From an uncultured Clostridium sp. (GTDB lineage Bacteria > Bacillota > Clostridia > Clostridiales > Clostridiaceae), in assembly GCF_934754925.1 (NCBI RefSeq), contig NZ_CAKVJA010000022.1, positions 1-41,425 of the forward strand: DNA of 41,425 bases. The letters run 5' to 3'. The notes below the pieces were generated by a model. That model saw only the letters and a program-made list of their open reading frames with translations, searched no databases and was not told the origin of the DNA. Made by a program: the position numbers and the translations under genes. Positions 1 to 8,497 of the stretch are shown in pieces (the stretch's first letter is position 1; every line of letters starts with the position of its first letter).

Positions 1-60
1 TTACTAAGTAATATCATAATGATACAATCGTAATTTAGTGCTCATATAAAAGCACTAAAA

Positions 61-91
61 AAGAGCCATAGATTTTCTATTGCTCTTTTTT
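61..91 (+). terminator. Rho-independent terminator of the preceding gene
   Basis: AAGAGC at 61-66 pairs with GCTCTT at 82-87, with further pairing of ATAGA and TCTAT inside, and a T run follows. The A run in front means it could also act on the other strand. Confidence 0.7.
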
Positions 92-280
92 ATATATAAT
101 TTATAAAGTTTTAATTTTCCTATAATTTATAATAGTTGTACAAAAATTAAAATTTATGGTAAAAAATAAAAAAGTTTCAAGCAGATGTATGGGAAAAAAA
201 TATAATATATACAATTAAATAAAAAGTATACACAAATATGAAAAAAATCAAAAAAATATATACAAAAATGTCGAATATTA

Positions 281-289
281 TGTTATAAT
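281..289 (+). promoter_or_regulatory. Extended -10 promoter of phnD
   Basis: TG at 281-282 plus one base plus TATAAT at 284-289 gives an extended -10 element. No good -35 is visible. The predicted start site lies about 40 bases before the phnD start codon. Confidence 0.55.
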
Positions 290-335
290 ACATAAGTGAA
301 AAATAGGATAAAACATTTAAGGATGGAGAGGACAA

Positions 336-1346
336 ATGAAAAAATTTTTAGCATTACTTTCAGTTTTAGTACTAAGTATGTCAATGTTAGTTGGATGCGG
401 TTCAAAGTCAGCATCTAATGATGAGTTAGTTGTATACTTCGTACCATCAAGAGATCCAGCAGAGATCCAAGAAGCAACTAAGCCATTATCAGAAATGTTA
501 AAGGCTGAATTATCAAAATTAGGATATGATTTTGAGAAGGTAAAAATTGAAGTTGGTACAAGCTTCGAAGCAGTTGGTGAAGCATTATCTTCAGGAACAG
601 CTCAAGTTGGATTTATTCCAGGAGGAACTTATGTATTATATGATGATGGTGTAGATGTTGCATTAACAGCAACTAGATTTGGGTTAAACCATGATTCAGA
701 AAATCCTGCAGATTGGAATACAGCTCCAACAGAAAATACAGATGATAAAGTTAAATACTACAGATCATTAGTAATTGCTGGTCCAAGTGAAAAAGGACAA
801 GAATTAGCTGCAAAAGTTAACAATGGAGAAAAGTTAACTTTAGAAGATATTCAAAGTGCTACATGGGGAGTTTCATCAAACACAACTTCACCAGCAGGAT
901 ATATTTATCCAAGTCTTTGGTTAAAAGAAAACTTTGGAATATCAATAACAGATCTTAAGAACAAAGTAGCTTTAGATAACTATGCTACATCATTATCTCA
1001 ATTAGCAAGTGGTCAAATCGATGTAATGGTAACTTATGCTGATGCACGTTTAGACTATGCTGAACAATGGAATTCTAGTTTTGGAAGAACAGCTTCTATA
1101 TGGGATGAAACAAATGTTATTGGTGTAACAGACGGTGTTTACAATGATACAATATCTGTTACTAAAGATTCATCAATGACTCCAGAATTAAAGGAAGCTA
1201 TCCAACAAGCTTTCATTAACATAGGTAACACAGAAGAAGGTCAAGAAATTATTTCAATATATAGCCATAAGGGTTATGAGATTGGAAATAACTCTGACTA
1301 TGATTCAGAGAGAAAAGCACAAGAATTAATTAAGTCTATGCAATAA
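336..1346 (+). CDS. phnD: Phosphonate/phosphite-type ABC transporter substrate-binding lipoprotein
   Basis: Extracytoplasmic receptor of an oxyanion importer of the PhnD family. The N-terminus is a lipoprotein signal (MKKF, a hydrophobic core, then lipobox LVGC with Cys21), so the protein is expected to be tethered outside the membrane. The mature part has the type 2 periplasmic-binding layout. It includes the family-typical SxNTTSPAGY segment near residue 190, which in PhnD proteins lies in the oxyanion pocket, and an Asp in TYADARLDY near residue 235. At 336 aa it is normal length. GGAGAGG sits 6-12 bases before the ATG. It is the first gene of a phnD-phnC-phnE-phnE operon and is separated from phnC by a long hairpin. 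The actual ligand (phosphonate, phosphite, hypophosphite or phosphate) cannot be read from sequence. Confidence 0.9.
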   Translation: MKKFLALLSVLVLSMSMLVGCGSKSASNDELVVYFVPSRDPAEIQEATKPLSEMLKAELSKLGYDFEKVKIEVGTSFEAVGEALSSGTAQVGFIPGGTYVLYDDGVDVALTATRFGLNHDSENPADWNTAPTENTDDKVKYYRSLVIAGPSEKGQELAAKVNNGEKLTLEDIQSATWGVSSNTTSPAGYIYPSLWLKENFGISITDLKNKVALDNYATSLSQLASGQIDVMVTYADARLDYAEQWNSSFGRTASIWDETNVIGVTDGVYNDTISVTKDSSMTPELKEAIQQAFINIGNTEEGQEIISIYSHKGYEIGNNSDYDSERKAQELIKSMQ

Positions 1347-1382
1347 TTTTTAAATAAAATATCTTTTATTTTATTAATTATA

Positions 1383-1415
1383 AAAATGAGTTCATGTTAG
1401 ACATGGACTCATTTT
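1383..1415 (+). terminator. Intercistronic hairpin between phnD and phnC (partial terminator or 3' stabiliser)
   Basis: AAAATGAGTTCATGT at 1383-1397 pairs with ACATGGACTCATTTT at 1401-1415 over 15 positions (one G-U) around the 3-base loop TAG. Only four T follow, so read-through into phnC is plausible. Such hairpins often keep receptor mRNA above the level of the membrane genes; that role is inferred. Confidence 0.6.
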
Positions 1416-1480
1416 GTATATAAAGGCGAAATATACAAAATATTCATAAAAAAGATAAAGTTAGAATGTGAGGGAAACTC

Positions 1481-2245
1481 GTGATTAAGTTTGACAAGGT
1501 AAATAAGGTTTATCCAAATGGATTACATGCACTAAAAAATGTATCACTTGATATAAAGCAAGGTGAGTTCGTAGCAATAATAGGTTTATCAGGAGCTGGT
1601 AAGTCTACATTATTAAGAACTATTAATAGAATGCATGATATTAGCGAAGGATCATTAACTGTAAATGGACAAGAAGTAAATGATTTAGCAGGAAAAGATT
1701 TAAGAAAGTTTAGACGTAAAGTAGGAATGGTATTCCAATCTTTTAATCTAGTAACTAGAACTACAGTAATAAACAATGTATTAACTTCAAGAGTGCCAGA
1801 TATGCCATTATGGAAATCTATAATAGGATTATATTCTAAAGAAGATAAAGTTATAGCCTTAGAAGCATTAGATAAGGTGGGCATATTAGATAAAGCTTAT
1901 GTTAGAGCTGATCAACTTTCAGGAGGACAACAACAAAGAGTTGCTTTAGCAAGAACATTAGCACAAAAGCCAGAAATAATTCTTGCTGATGAGCCAGTTG
2001 CAGCACTTGACCCAATAACTGCAAAGCAAGTTATGGATGATTTCAAAAAGATTAATAAAGAATTAAATATGTCAGTATTAATTAATATTCACCATGTAGA
2101 TTTAGCATTAAAATATGCTGATAGAGTTATTGGAATAAAGGCAGGAGAAATAGTATATGATGGACCATCTACAGAAGTAGATAGTGAAGTATTAAAGCAA
2201 ATATATGGCCGTGAATTAGCTGCTGATGAAGTAATGGGGGCTTAA
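1481..2245 (+). CDS. phnC: Phosphonate-type ABC transporter ATP-binding protein
   Basis: ATPase that powers the PhnD/PhnE importer from the cytoplasmic side. At 254 aa it is the usual PhnC length. Walker A is GLSGAGKST (residues 35-43), the Q-loop lies in MVFQSFNL, the signature is LSGGQQQR (146-153), Walker B is IILADE (167-171), and the switch His is in NIHHVDLAL. The start is GTG at 1481, preceded by GTGAGGG about seven bases upstream; no ATG fits the ribosome site. The next gene begins two bases after its stop, so it is tightly coupled to phnE. The assignment as PhnC rests on both the motifs and the context. Confidence 0.92.
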   Translation: MIKFDKVNKVYPNGLHALKNVSLDIKQGEFVAIIGLSGAGKSTLLRTINRMHDISEGSLTVNGQEVNDLAGKDLRKFRRKVGMVFQSFNLVTRTTVINNVLTSRVPDMPLWKSIIGLYSKEDKVIALEALDKVGILDKAYVRADQLSGGQQQRVALARTLAQKPEIILADEPVAALDPITAKQVMDDFKKINKELNMSVLINIHHVDLALKYADRVIGIKAGEIVYDGPSTEVDSEVLKQIYGRELAADEVMGA

Positions 2246-2247
2246 TT

Positions 2248-3072
2248 ATGTTAGGAAAAATAAAAAATATATTTAAGCCTGAAAAGATAGTTTTAAGTAA
2301 TGGTAAAGAAATTCAACCTAAAGCTTCAATTGCACCTTTTGTAATAATTGGATTGCTTTTAGCTTTAATAGTTGCAGGAAATGTAACAGGATTTAATTTT
2401 GAAACAATAATGAAGAGAGGAAATCAGTTCTTTGTAATATTAAAGGATATGTTTCCACCTGATTTAAGCTATATGAAAACAGTTGTTGCACCACTTATAG
2501 AAACTATAAAAATATCTGTTTTAGGTTCTTTAATTGGAAGTTTTATAGCAATTCCTTTTGCTATGTTATGTTCTGTTAATATTAACAAATCTAAAATTGT
2601 TTTAAACTTAGTTAGAGTTGTAATGAGTATTACAAGAACATTACCAACGTTAATTATTGCCTTAATATCAACTTATATCTTCGGATTAGGTACTTTTGCA
2701 GGTACTGTTGCAATATCAATATTTACTTTTGGTATAGTAACTAAAATGTTATATGAAAAGATTGAAACTGTTGATATGGGACCTTTTGAAGCTATGGAAG
2801 CTGTTGGTGCTACAAGAGTAAAAGCCTTTGTTGGTTCAATAATGCCTCAAATAATGCCTTCATATTTATCAATCTGCCTTTATAGTTTAGAAATAAATGT
2901 AAGAGCAGCAGCAATACTTGGATACGTAGGAGCTGGTGGTATAGGTCTTATATTAAATGAAAAGATCGGTTGGAGAGAATATGATAGAGTTGGTATGATT
3001 CTTGTTATGTTATTCATCACAGTCTTAATTATAGAAAATGGAAGTAAATACATAAGAGAAAGGTTAGGGTAG
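2248..3072 (+). CDS. phnE: Phosphonate-type ABC transporter permease, first subunit
   Basis: Integral membrane subunit that forms half of the import channel. The 274-aa protein has an N-terminal cytoplasmic stretch, a hydrophobic segment near residues 29-46, and several further membrane segments. The coupling-helix (EAA-like) region reads EAMEAVGATRVKAF near residue 180, and NVRAAAILGYVGAGGIG near residue 218 is typical of PhnE. It starts two bases after phnC and stops one base before the second permease. Together the two PhnE subunits would make a heterodimeric channel. Confidence 0.9.
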   Translation: MLGKIKNIFKPEKIVLSNGKEIQPKASIAPFVIIGLLLALIVAGNVTGFNFETIMKRGNQFFVILKDMFPPDLSYMKTVVAPLIETIKISVLGSLIGSFIAIPFAMLCSVNINKSKIVLNLVRVVMSITRTLPTLIIALISTYIFGLGTFAGTVAISIFTFGIVTKMLYEKIETVDMGPFEAMEAVGATRVKAFVGSIMPQIMPSYLSICLYSLEINVRAAAILGYVGAGGIGLILNEKIGWREYDRVGMILVMLFITVLIIENGSKYIRERLG

Positions 3073-3073
3073 T

Positions 3074-3871
3074 ATGGAAATATCAGTAAAAAAACAATTA
3101 GAAAAACAACCAAATACATGGATAAGTAAAGCCCTAACTGTATTATTTGTAGTACTTGTAATAGTATGGGCTTCAAAGGGAATTAATTTTGGTGGAATTA
3201 AATCAAATGGAGTTGATATTGCAAAGAATGTATTATCAGGAATTATACATCCTGATGTAGAAATGCTATTAACTGAAGTGCCAGCATTATTATTAGAAAC
3301 TATTTGTATAGCATTAATTGGTACTTTAATTGGAGCAATATTAGCAGTACCATTAGCTTTTATATCTTCTACTAACATAATGCCTAAATGGGTAAGTGCT
3401 ATAGGATTATTTATTATAGCAGCACTTAGAACATTCCCAGCATTCGTTTATGGATTAATGTTTATTCGTGTAACTGGACCTGGTGCTTTTGCAGGGGTTC
3501 TTACAGTATCAGTAATATCTATAGGTATGATAGCTAAATTATTTATTGAATCAATAGAAGATTTAGATACTAGAATATTAGAATCTTTAGACGCTGCAGG
3601 ATGTAATACTTTTGAAAAAATAAGATATGGAATATTACCACAATTATTTACAGATTTCGTTTCTACAGTTATATATAGATTTGAAATAAATATAAAGGAT
3701 GCATCTGTATTAGGATTAGTTGGTGCAGGGGGAATAGGAGCACCATTAATATTTGCAATGAATGCATTTAATTGGGATGAAGTTGGTGCTATTCTTTGTG
3801 GATTAATAGTTCTAGTATTAGTAGTAGAAATAGTTTCAACTAAGATAAGAACTAAGCTTGCTAGAGGGTAA
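3074..3871 (+). CDS. phnE: Phosphonate-type ABC transporter permease, second subunit
   Basis: Second PhnE-type permease (265 aa), a diverged paralogue of the gene before it. It keeps the same C-terminal signature (NIKDASVLGLVGAGGIGAP) and an EAA-like stretch (ESLDAAGCNTFEKI). Membrane segments are visible around residues 18-35, 75-100, 110-130 and 225-250. Two consecutive phnE genes are common in Firmicute phnDCEE operons. A strong bidirectional terminator follows about 20 bases after the stop, which closes the operon. Confidence 0.9.
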   Translation: MEISVKKQLEKQPNTWISKALTVLFVVLVIVWASKGINFGGIKSNGVDIAKNVLSGIIHPDVEMLLTEVPALLLETICIALIGTLIGAILAVPLAFISSTNIMPKWVSAIGLFIIAALRTFPAFVYGLMFIRVTGPGAFAGVLTVSVISIGMIAKLFIESIEDLDTRILESLDAAGCNTFEKIRYGILPQLFTDFVSTVIYRFEINIKDASVLGLVGAGGIGAPLIFAMNAFNWDEVGAILCGLIVLVLVVEIVSTKIRTKLARG

Positions 3872-3890
3872 ATAATACTTTAATATAATA

Positions 3891-3933
3891 AAAACTAAAA
3901 GAGCTCATCTTATAGATGAACTCTTTTAGTTTT
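3891..3933. terminator. Bidirectional terminator between phnE and the converging nucleotidase gene
   Basis: A 20-base arm (3891-3910) pairs with 3914-3933 around the loop TAT, with one mismatch. The outer part is AAAACTAAAA against TTTTAGTTTT, so there is a T run in both directions. It serves both convergent genes. Confidence 0.85.
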
Positions 3934-3944
3934 TTTGTTTTTTA

Positions 3945-5459
3945 TTATAGTAAAATACTATAATATCTAGATGTATCTACAACTACTTTTGGATTGTTTT
4001 TAAAATAGTTTATAATTAGTTCCGGCATCTCAATTAAAATTTCATTAACAACAGTACAGTTTTCATAACATTCATAACCACCGGCACCACTTGCTCTATA
4101 GTTATTCATAACTAAAGTTAAATTCTTATCTTCAGATAATTCTTCACCATTAAACTTAATAGAAGTAACTCTATTTCCAACTTCCTTAGTTAAATCAAAA
4201 GTATAGTTTATATTTGAGAAGTAATCATAATTATAATGTTCAACTTTAGGTTTTAAGAATCTTTCAGATATAGTTACATTCCCATTATTATTTTCAAAAT
4301 AACTAGCAGCTCTTTCTAAAGCTAACTTTAATATTTCTCTATTAACTTCAAGAACAACTAAAGTATTTGGGTATGGATAAGTAGATAAAATATCTCTTAC
4401 AGTAACATTTTTACCAAAACCTTTTATTACATTTGCAAAAGCAGTACATGATATATCAGCATTAGTACTTTCAAGTTGGATTTGATTTATAAAGTTAGCT
4501 AAATTTGATCCATTTAAAGCCATATCTAAATGAGTTGTAGGTTGAAGTTCAGTATCTAAAACACCAACTGGAGTATCTAACCATTCTTGAACCTTATTTT
4601 CTAATGGTAAGAATTTATCGTACATTTCTTTATTAGGATTTAATTCTATATTTTCTAATGATGAAGTAATTTCTATTGAACCATTATCATCTATAGTAAG
4701 TTTTAATTCTAAGAATTTACTACCATTATGCGGAGTTTGAGCTATATGAGTTCCATGAAGCTCTTTATCAGCAATAGGTAAATGTTGATGTCCAGTAAGA
4801 AGTATATCAAAATCAAATTCCTTACATATCTTATAAGCTATATTTTCTTTTGTAGTACTTAATTGTTTATGAGACTCTAAATCATATTCAAATCCACCAT
4901 GATAAACACCTACAATTACATCACATTGTTCTTTTACAGTGTGGTAATGTTTTTTTATTGAATCAAAAGTATCAATAATATCGATATTTTCTATATTTTC
5001 AGGACGTTCCCATCTGTTAATAAAATCAGTAGTAAATCCAATTACTCCTACTTTTAATCCATTTTCCATTGTTTTTATTTTATATGGAAGGATTGGTAAT
5101 TCATTAGTTTTATCTATAACATTAGTGCAAAGACAAGTAGCATTTAAGTTATCTAAATATTTCTTTAAATATTTTTTTCCATAATTAAAGTCATGATTAC
5201 CAAGAGTAATAAAGTCATATCCACCAGCATTCATAACAGTTGATATTGGATGTATATCAAACTCTGAATTGCTTAAGTAGTTTGTAAAAGGTGAACCTTG
5301 AATAGTATCTCCACCATCAATTATTAATGTGTTTCCGTCTTTATTGAAATGATTAATTATATTAAGTAAACCAATATTTTTTTCATTTCTTTCTACGTAA
5401 TCTGTTGGATAAACATATCCATGAAGGTCTGATGTAAAATAAATTTTTAGTTCTTTCAT
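3945..5459 (-). CDS. Cytoplasmic metallophosphatase of the 5'-nucleotidase (UshA-like) family
   Basis: Predicted two-metal phosphoesterase that removes phosphate from nucleotides or related esters. The N-terminal calcineurin-like domain shows SDLHG (Asp11, His13), GGDTIQG (Asp51), GNHDFNYG (Asn88, His89), YHGG (His187) and GHQH (His224, His226), the complete metal set of the family. The C-terminal half matches the 5'-nucleotidase substrate domain, with NGSNLANF and a TYPYPNTLVVLEV stretch. At 504 aa it is near family length but has no signal peptide, unlike secreted UshA/YfkN proteins, so I place it in the cytoplasm. AAGAGGT precedes the ATG. It converges on the phn operon, which suggests but does not prove a shared phosphorus-scavenging role. 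Its substrate is not determined. Confidence 0.88.
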   Translation of the reverse strand: MKELKIYFTSDLHGYVYPTDYVERNEKNIGLLNIINHFNKDGNTLIIDGGDTIQGSPFTNYLSNSEFDIHPISTVMNAGGYDFITLGNHDFNYGKKYLKKYLDNLNATCLCTNVIDKTNELPILPYKIKTMENGLKVGVIGFTTDFINRWERPENIENIDIIDTFDSIKKHYHTVKEQCDVIVGVYHGGFEYDLESHKQLSTTKENIAYKICKEFDFDILLTGHQHLPIADKELHGTHIAQTPHNGSKFLELKLTIDDNGSIEITSSLENIELNPNKEMYDKFLPLENKVQEWLDTPVGVLDTELQPTTHLDMALNGSNLANFINQIQLESTNADISCTAFANVIKGFGKNVTVRDILSTYPYPNTLVVLEVNREILKLALERAASYFENNNGNVTISERFLKPKVEHYNYDYFSNINYTFDLTKEVGNRVTSIKFNGEELSEDKNLTLVMNNYRASGAGGYECYENCTVVNEILIEMPELIINYFKNNPKVVVDTSRYYSILL

Positions 5460-5503
5460 TAAATAATACCTCTTCGTTAGTTAAATTTATATAAATAATA
5501 TTG

Positions 5504-5512
5504 ATTATATCA
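5504..5512 (-). promoter_or_regulatory. Extended -10 promoter of the nucleotidase gene
   Basis: On the minus strand the bases read TGATATAAT, an extended -10, about 45 bases ahead of the start codon. No strong -35 is visible. Confidence 0.5.
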
Positions 5513-5565
5513 TATTTGCTTTTAAATAAGGTAAAATTTATTACAGAAACAAATATGTAAAAATA

Positions 5566-5594
5566 TTACAATTATTGTTAAAATGTATTATAAT
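5566..5594 (+). promoter_or_regulatory. Promoter of the parA-like gene
   Basis: TTACAA (5566-5571), a 17-base spacer and TATAAT (5589-5594) form a near-consensus sigma-A promoter about 90 bases upstream of the start codon. Confidence 0.6.
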
Positions 5595-5682
5595 ATAATT
5601 AATATATAGTTAATTCACTAAAAGATTGCAGATTAGGGAACTATAATAAGAAAAATGGTATGAGAGTTAGGGGAGAAAGAGG

Positions 5683-6513
5683 ATGAAGGTTATTAGTGTA
5701 TGTAATCATAAAGGGGGATGTGCTAAAACTACAACAGTAGTAAATATAGCAGCAGAATTAGTTAATTCAGGTTACAGAGTTTTGATAATAGACAATGATT
5801 ATCAAGCTAACTTAACAACTAGCATAGGGTTTAAGCCAGATAAAGAGTCACTAGTTAATTGTCTTAGAGGAAAAAAATCTTTAAGAAAAACAATAAAGAA
5901 ATGTGCAACCTTAGATGGATTAGATATTATCCCAAATAATTCAGAAGTTAGTAATGCTGATTTAGCTTTAATAAAGATGAGAAATTGTAAAAGAATATTA
6001 AAGAAATTAATAGAAGAAGAAAACTTAAAAGATGATTATGATTTTATATTAATAGATTGTCCACCAAGTCAATCTATTACTACTATTAATGCATTAGTAG
6101 CAAGTGACAGTATAATAATACCAATGGAACCGTCTTTATTTAATATGCAAGGTCTTAAAAATTTATCAAAAACAATAAAATTAATTCAAAAAACTTTCAA
6201 TAAGAAATTAAAGGTTGAGGGAATATTATTAACAAGAGTAGACTCTAGAACAAAGCTTAGTGAAAATTTTAGAAAAGAGATAAAAGAATCTTATTCATAT
6301 AGAGTGTTTGAAACAGAAATACATCAAAGTAGTATAATAGTAAAAAGTCAAACAAATGGGCTACCAGTATCTATGTATGATCCAAGATGTAAAAGTGCAC
6401 AGGAATATAGAAGTGTAACAGATGAAATTTTAAATACATCCTTTACTAAGAAAATTAGTACTGTATCAACTATAAAAAGTAAAAAGAATAGTGAAGTAGC
6501 TAAGATTTGCTAA
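5683..6513 (+). CDS. Orphan ParA/Soj-family ATPase
   Basis: Cytoplasmic P-loop ATPase of the ParA/MinD superfamily. It has the deviant Walker A KGGCAKTT (residues 10-17, with the signature Lys10), a switch I region at DNDYQANLT, and the Walker B-like IDCPPS near residue 126. Length (276 aa) fits Soj/ParA. AGGGGAGAAAGAGG precedes the ATG. No parB gene or parS-like cluster is visible nearby, and the gene stands alone between a promoter and a terminator, so it is probably not the main chromosome-segregation ParA. Possible roles are positioning of a protein complex or a relic of a plasmid or integrated element; neither can be decided from sequence. The C-terminal 20 residues are Lys/Ser-rich. Confidence 0.88.
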   Translation: MKVISVCNHKGGCAKTTTVVNIAAELVNSGYRVLIIDNDYQANLTTSIGFKPDKESLVNCLRGKKSLRKTIKKCATLDGLDIIPNNSEVSNADLALIKMRNCKRILKKLIEEENLKDDYDFILIDCPPSQSITTINALVASDSIIIPMEPSLFNMQGLKNLSKTIKLIQKTFNKKLKVEGILLTRVDSRTKLSENFRKEIKESYSYRVFETEIHQSSIIVKSQTNGLPVSMYDPRCKSAQEYRSVTDEILNTSFTKKISTVSTIKSKKNSEVAKIC

Positions 6514-6528
6514 AATAAGTTCTAGTAT

Positions 6529-6560
6529 AGAGAGTAACAGAAATGTTGCTCTCTTACTTT
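6529..6560 (+). terminator. Terminator after the parA-like gene
   Basis: AGAGAGTAACA (6529-6539) pairs with TGTTGCTCTCT (6544-6554) around GAAA, with one G-U pair. The tail TACTTTTTAT is an imperfect T run. Confidence 0.65.
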
Positions 6561-6633
6561 TTATAAATTAAGTTTAATATTTATTTACACTTTGAATAGA
6601 ATTAGTAATATAAATAAAATTTGGAGGGATTAC

Positions 6634-8487
6634 ATGGATTATGATGTTATTGTAATAGGTGCGGGAATATCAGGACTTACAGCAGCAGCGTTACTAGCAA
6701 AGAGAAATTTAAATGTATGCGTAATAGAAGCACAATATAAACCAGGTGGATCTTGTGGAATATTTAAGAGAAAAGATATAGTCTTTGAGCAAGGAGCTGC
6801 AATGATTTATGGTTTTAATGATAGAGGATTTAGTCCTCATAGATTTGTTTTTAATGCATTAGAAGAACCTATAGATATAATAAAGCACGATGAACTTTAT
6901 GCCATTAACTTTGGAAAACATAGAATAATTTTTCATGAAGATATAGATAAGTTTATAGAAGAGTTAGCTAAGGTATTTCCTAATGAAAAAGAAAATTTTA
7001 AAAAGTTTTACAGAGACTTATCAAAAAGGTATATGAAAATAATAGCGGAAAATCCAGCCTTTATATCTCCAGATGCAATAAAAAAAGAAGATGGATTACA
7101 ATCCTTATTAAAACATCCAATAGAATATATAAGATTTTTAGGATATATGAATAAAAATACTAAAAGTATATTAAAAAAATATTTTAAAGATAATAATGTA
7201 TTTAATTTCTTTGACAAATTAACATCTACATATTGTTATACAAATGTTGAAGAAACTCCAGCAATATTATCTTCGGTAATGTTTGTAGATAATCATTTTG
7301 GTGGAAGTTATTATCCGGCAGGTTCAACATTAAATTTAGTTGGAAAGTTAGAAAAGGTTATAGAAGAAAATAATGGACAAATGATATATAACACAGAAGT
7401 AGAAAAAATAATAGTAGAAGATAATAAGGCAACAAAAGTTAGGTTAGATAACGGAAAAACTATAAGTGCTAATTATATTATTAACTCAGGTACAGTATGG
7501 AACTTATATAATAAGTTGTTAAAAGATAGCGCAAGTGAAGAAGCTAAAAATTGGGCAAATTCCTTAGAGCCATCATATCAGTCTATGGTATTATTTGCTC
7601 TTGTAAAGGAAGATGTAATTCCTAAAGGAACATTACCAATAGAAATGTTAGTTGGAGATGAAACTAAATTAGATGAAAATGAAATAACTGTTTATATCTT
7701 AAGTATAGATGATAAAACTTTATGTAAAAAGGGATACCATACAATCGTGGCAATAGGACCTACTTTTAAGGAGTGGCCAAGAGGATTTAAGAATAATTAT
7801 AATACTGAAGTATATAGGCAAATGAAAGAAGTAGAGAAGAATAGAATGCTAGAAGTTTTAGAAAAGAGATTTCCAGGATTTAAGGAAAATATATGTCACC
7901 TAGAAATTAGTACTCCAACTACCTTAAATAGATATGTTTTAAAGGAAGGGGGAAGTGTAGCTGGTCCAAAGCAAAAGCTAGGGCAACATATGCTAAAAAG
8001 ATTAAAAACTAAGAGTGAAATAAGCAACCTTTTTAATTGTGGGGAATCAACTGTTATGGGAACTGGAACACCAGCAGTCACTATATCAGGAATAAGTGCT
8101 GCAAATCTTATATTAAGAGAACTAGGAATAGAGGAATTTGAATATAAAGAAGAAATGAAAAATTATGTTAATATAGTTAGCAAGCCTTTTAAATATGAAC
8201 AAATAAAAATAGGTAAAAGTGAAGAGGGAGATAAGTTAGCTAAGCTAGCTTTAAGATGCCAATTTTGTGAAAAACCATCATGTGAAAAAGCATGTAAAAA
8301 TAATGTTTCTATTAGAGATATAAATAGAAGAATAGCTGTAGGTAATTTTTATGGAGCTAAAAAGATATTAAAAAAATGTGGTATCAACCCATGCTTAAGT
8401 TGTGAAGATAAAGAATGTGAAAATAATTGTATAAGAAAGAATTTTGCTGAAGAAGTAAGTATAAGAGAAATTAATATTAATCTTTAG
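6634..8487 (+). CDS. CrtI-like FAD oxidoreductase fused to a C-terminal DPYD/GltD-type iron-sulfur domain
   Basis: The first ~520 residues form a flavin oxidoreductase of the phytoene desaturase/CrtI type. The FAD fold opens with VIVIGAGISGLTAA, followed by the E-x-n-x-GG motif (IEAQYKPGG), and a C-terminal FAD motif includes GESTVMGTGTPAVTISG. The last ~80 residues add two copies of C-x2-C-x4-C-x3-C (CQFCEKPSCEKAC and CLSCEDKECENNC). The text between them (RDINRRIAVGNFYGAKKI) closely resembles the N-terminal Fe-S domain of dihydropyrimidine dehydrogenase and GltD. I chose the ATG at 6634 because GGAGGG lies six bases upstream; an in-frame TTG at 6592 lacks a site. Ten bases separate it from the ABC ATPase gene, so it is the first gene of a four-gene operon. 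The substrate is unknown: a redox-modified lipid or small molecule exported by the ABC system is an inference. Confidence 0.85.
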   Translation: MDYDVIVIGAGISGLTAAALLAKRNLNVCVIEAQYKPGGSCGIFKRKDIVFEQGAAMIYGFNDRGFSPHRFVFNALEEPIDIIKHDELYAINFGKHRIIFHEDIDKFIEELAKVFPNEKENFKKFYRDLSKRYMKIIAENPAFISPDAIKKEDGLQSLLKHPIEYIRFLGYMNKNTKSILKKYFKDNNVFNFFDKLTSTYCYTNVEETPAILSSVMFVDNHFGGSYYPAGSTLNLVGKLEKVIEENNGQMIYNTEVEKIIVEDNKATKVRLDNGKTISANYIINSGTVWNLYNKLLKDSASEEAKNWANSLEPSYQSMVLFALVKEDVIPKGTLPIEMLVGDETKLDENEITVYILSIDDKTLCKKGYHTIVAIGPTFKEWPRGFKNNYNTEVYRQMKEVEKNRMLEVLEKRFPGFKENICHLEISTPTTLNRYVLKEGGSVAGPKQKLGQHMLKRLKTKSEISNLFNCGESTVMGTGTPAVTISGISAANLILRELGIEEFEYKEEMKNYVNIVSKPFKYEQIKIGKSEEGDKLAKLALRCQFCEKPSCEKACKNNVSIRDINRRIAVGNFYGAKKILKKCGINPCLSCEDKECENNCIRKNFAEEVSIREININL

Positions 8488-8497
8488 GAGTTATATT

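Larger units (their letters stand above)
1..335. other. Intergenic region ahead of the phn operon
   Basis: This is a very A/T-rich stretch without a convincing gene. It holds a small hairpin (AGTGCT at 38-43, AGCACT at 51-56), the terminator at 61-91 and the promoter at 281-289. The stretch 92-280 shows nothing I can interpret. The gene upstream lies outside the window. Confidence 0.6.

Noticed and set aside
1510..1884. 124-codon minus-strand frame inside phnC
   Set aside because: It mirrors the phnC reading frame, has no ribosome site or promoter, and its product is low-complexity; it is a shadow of the real gene.
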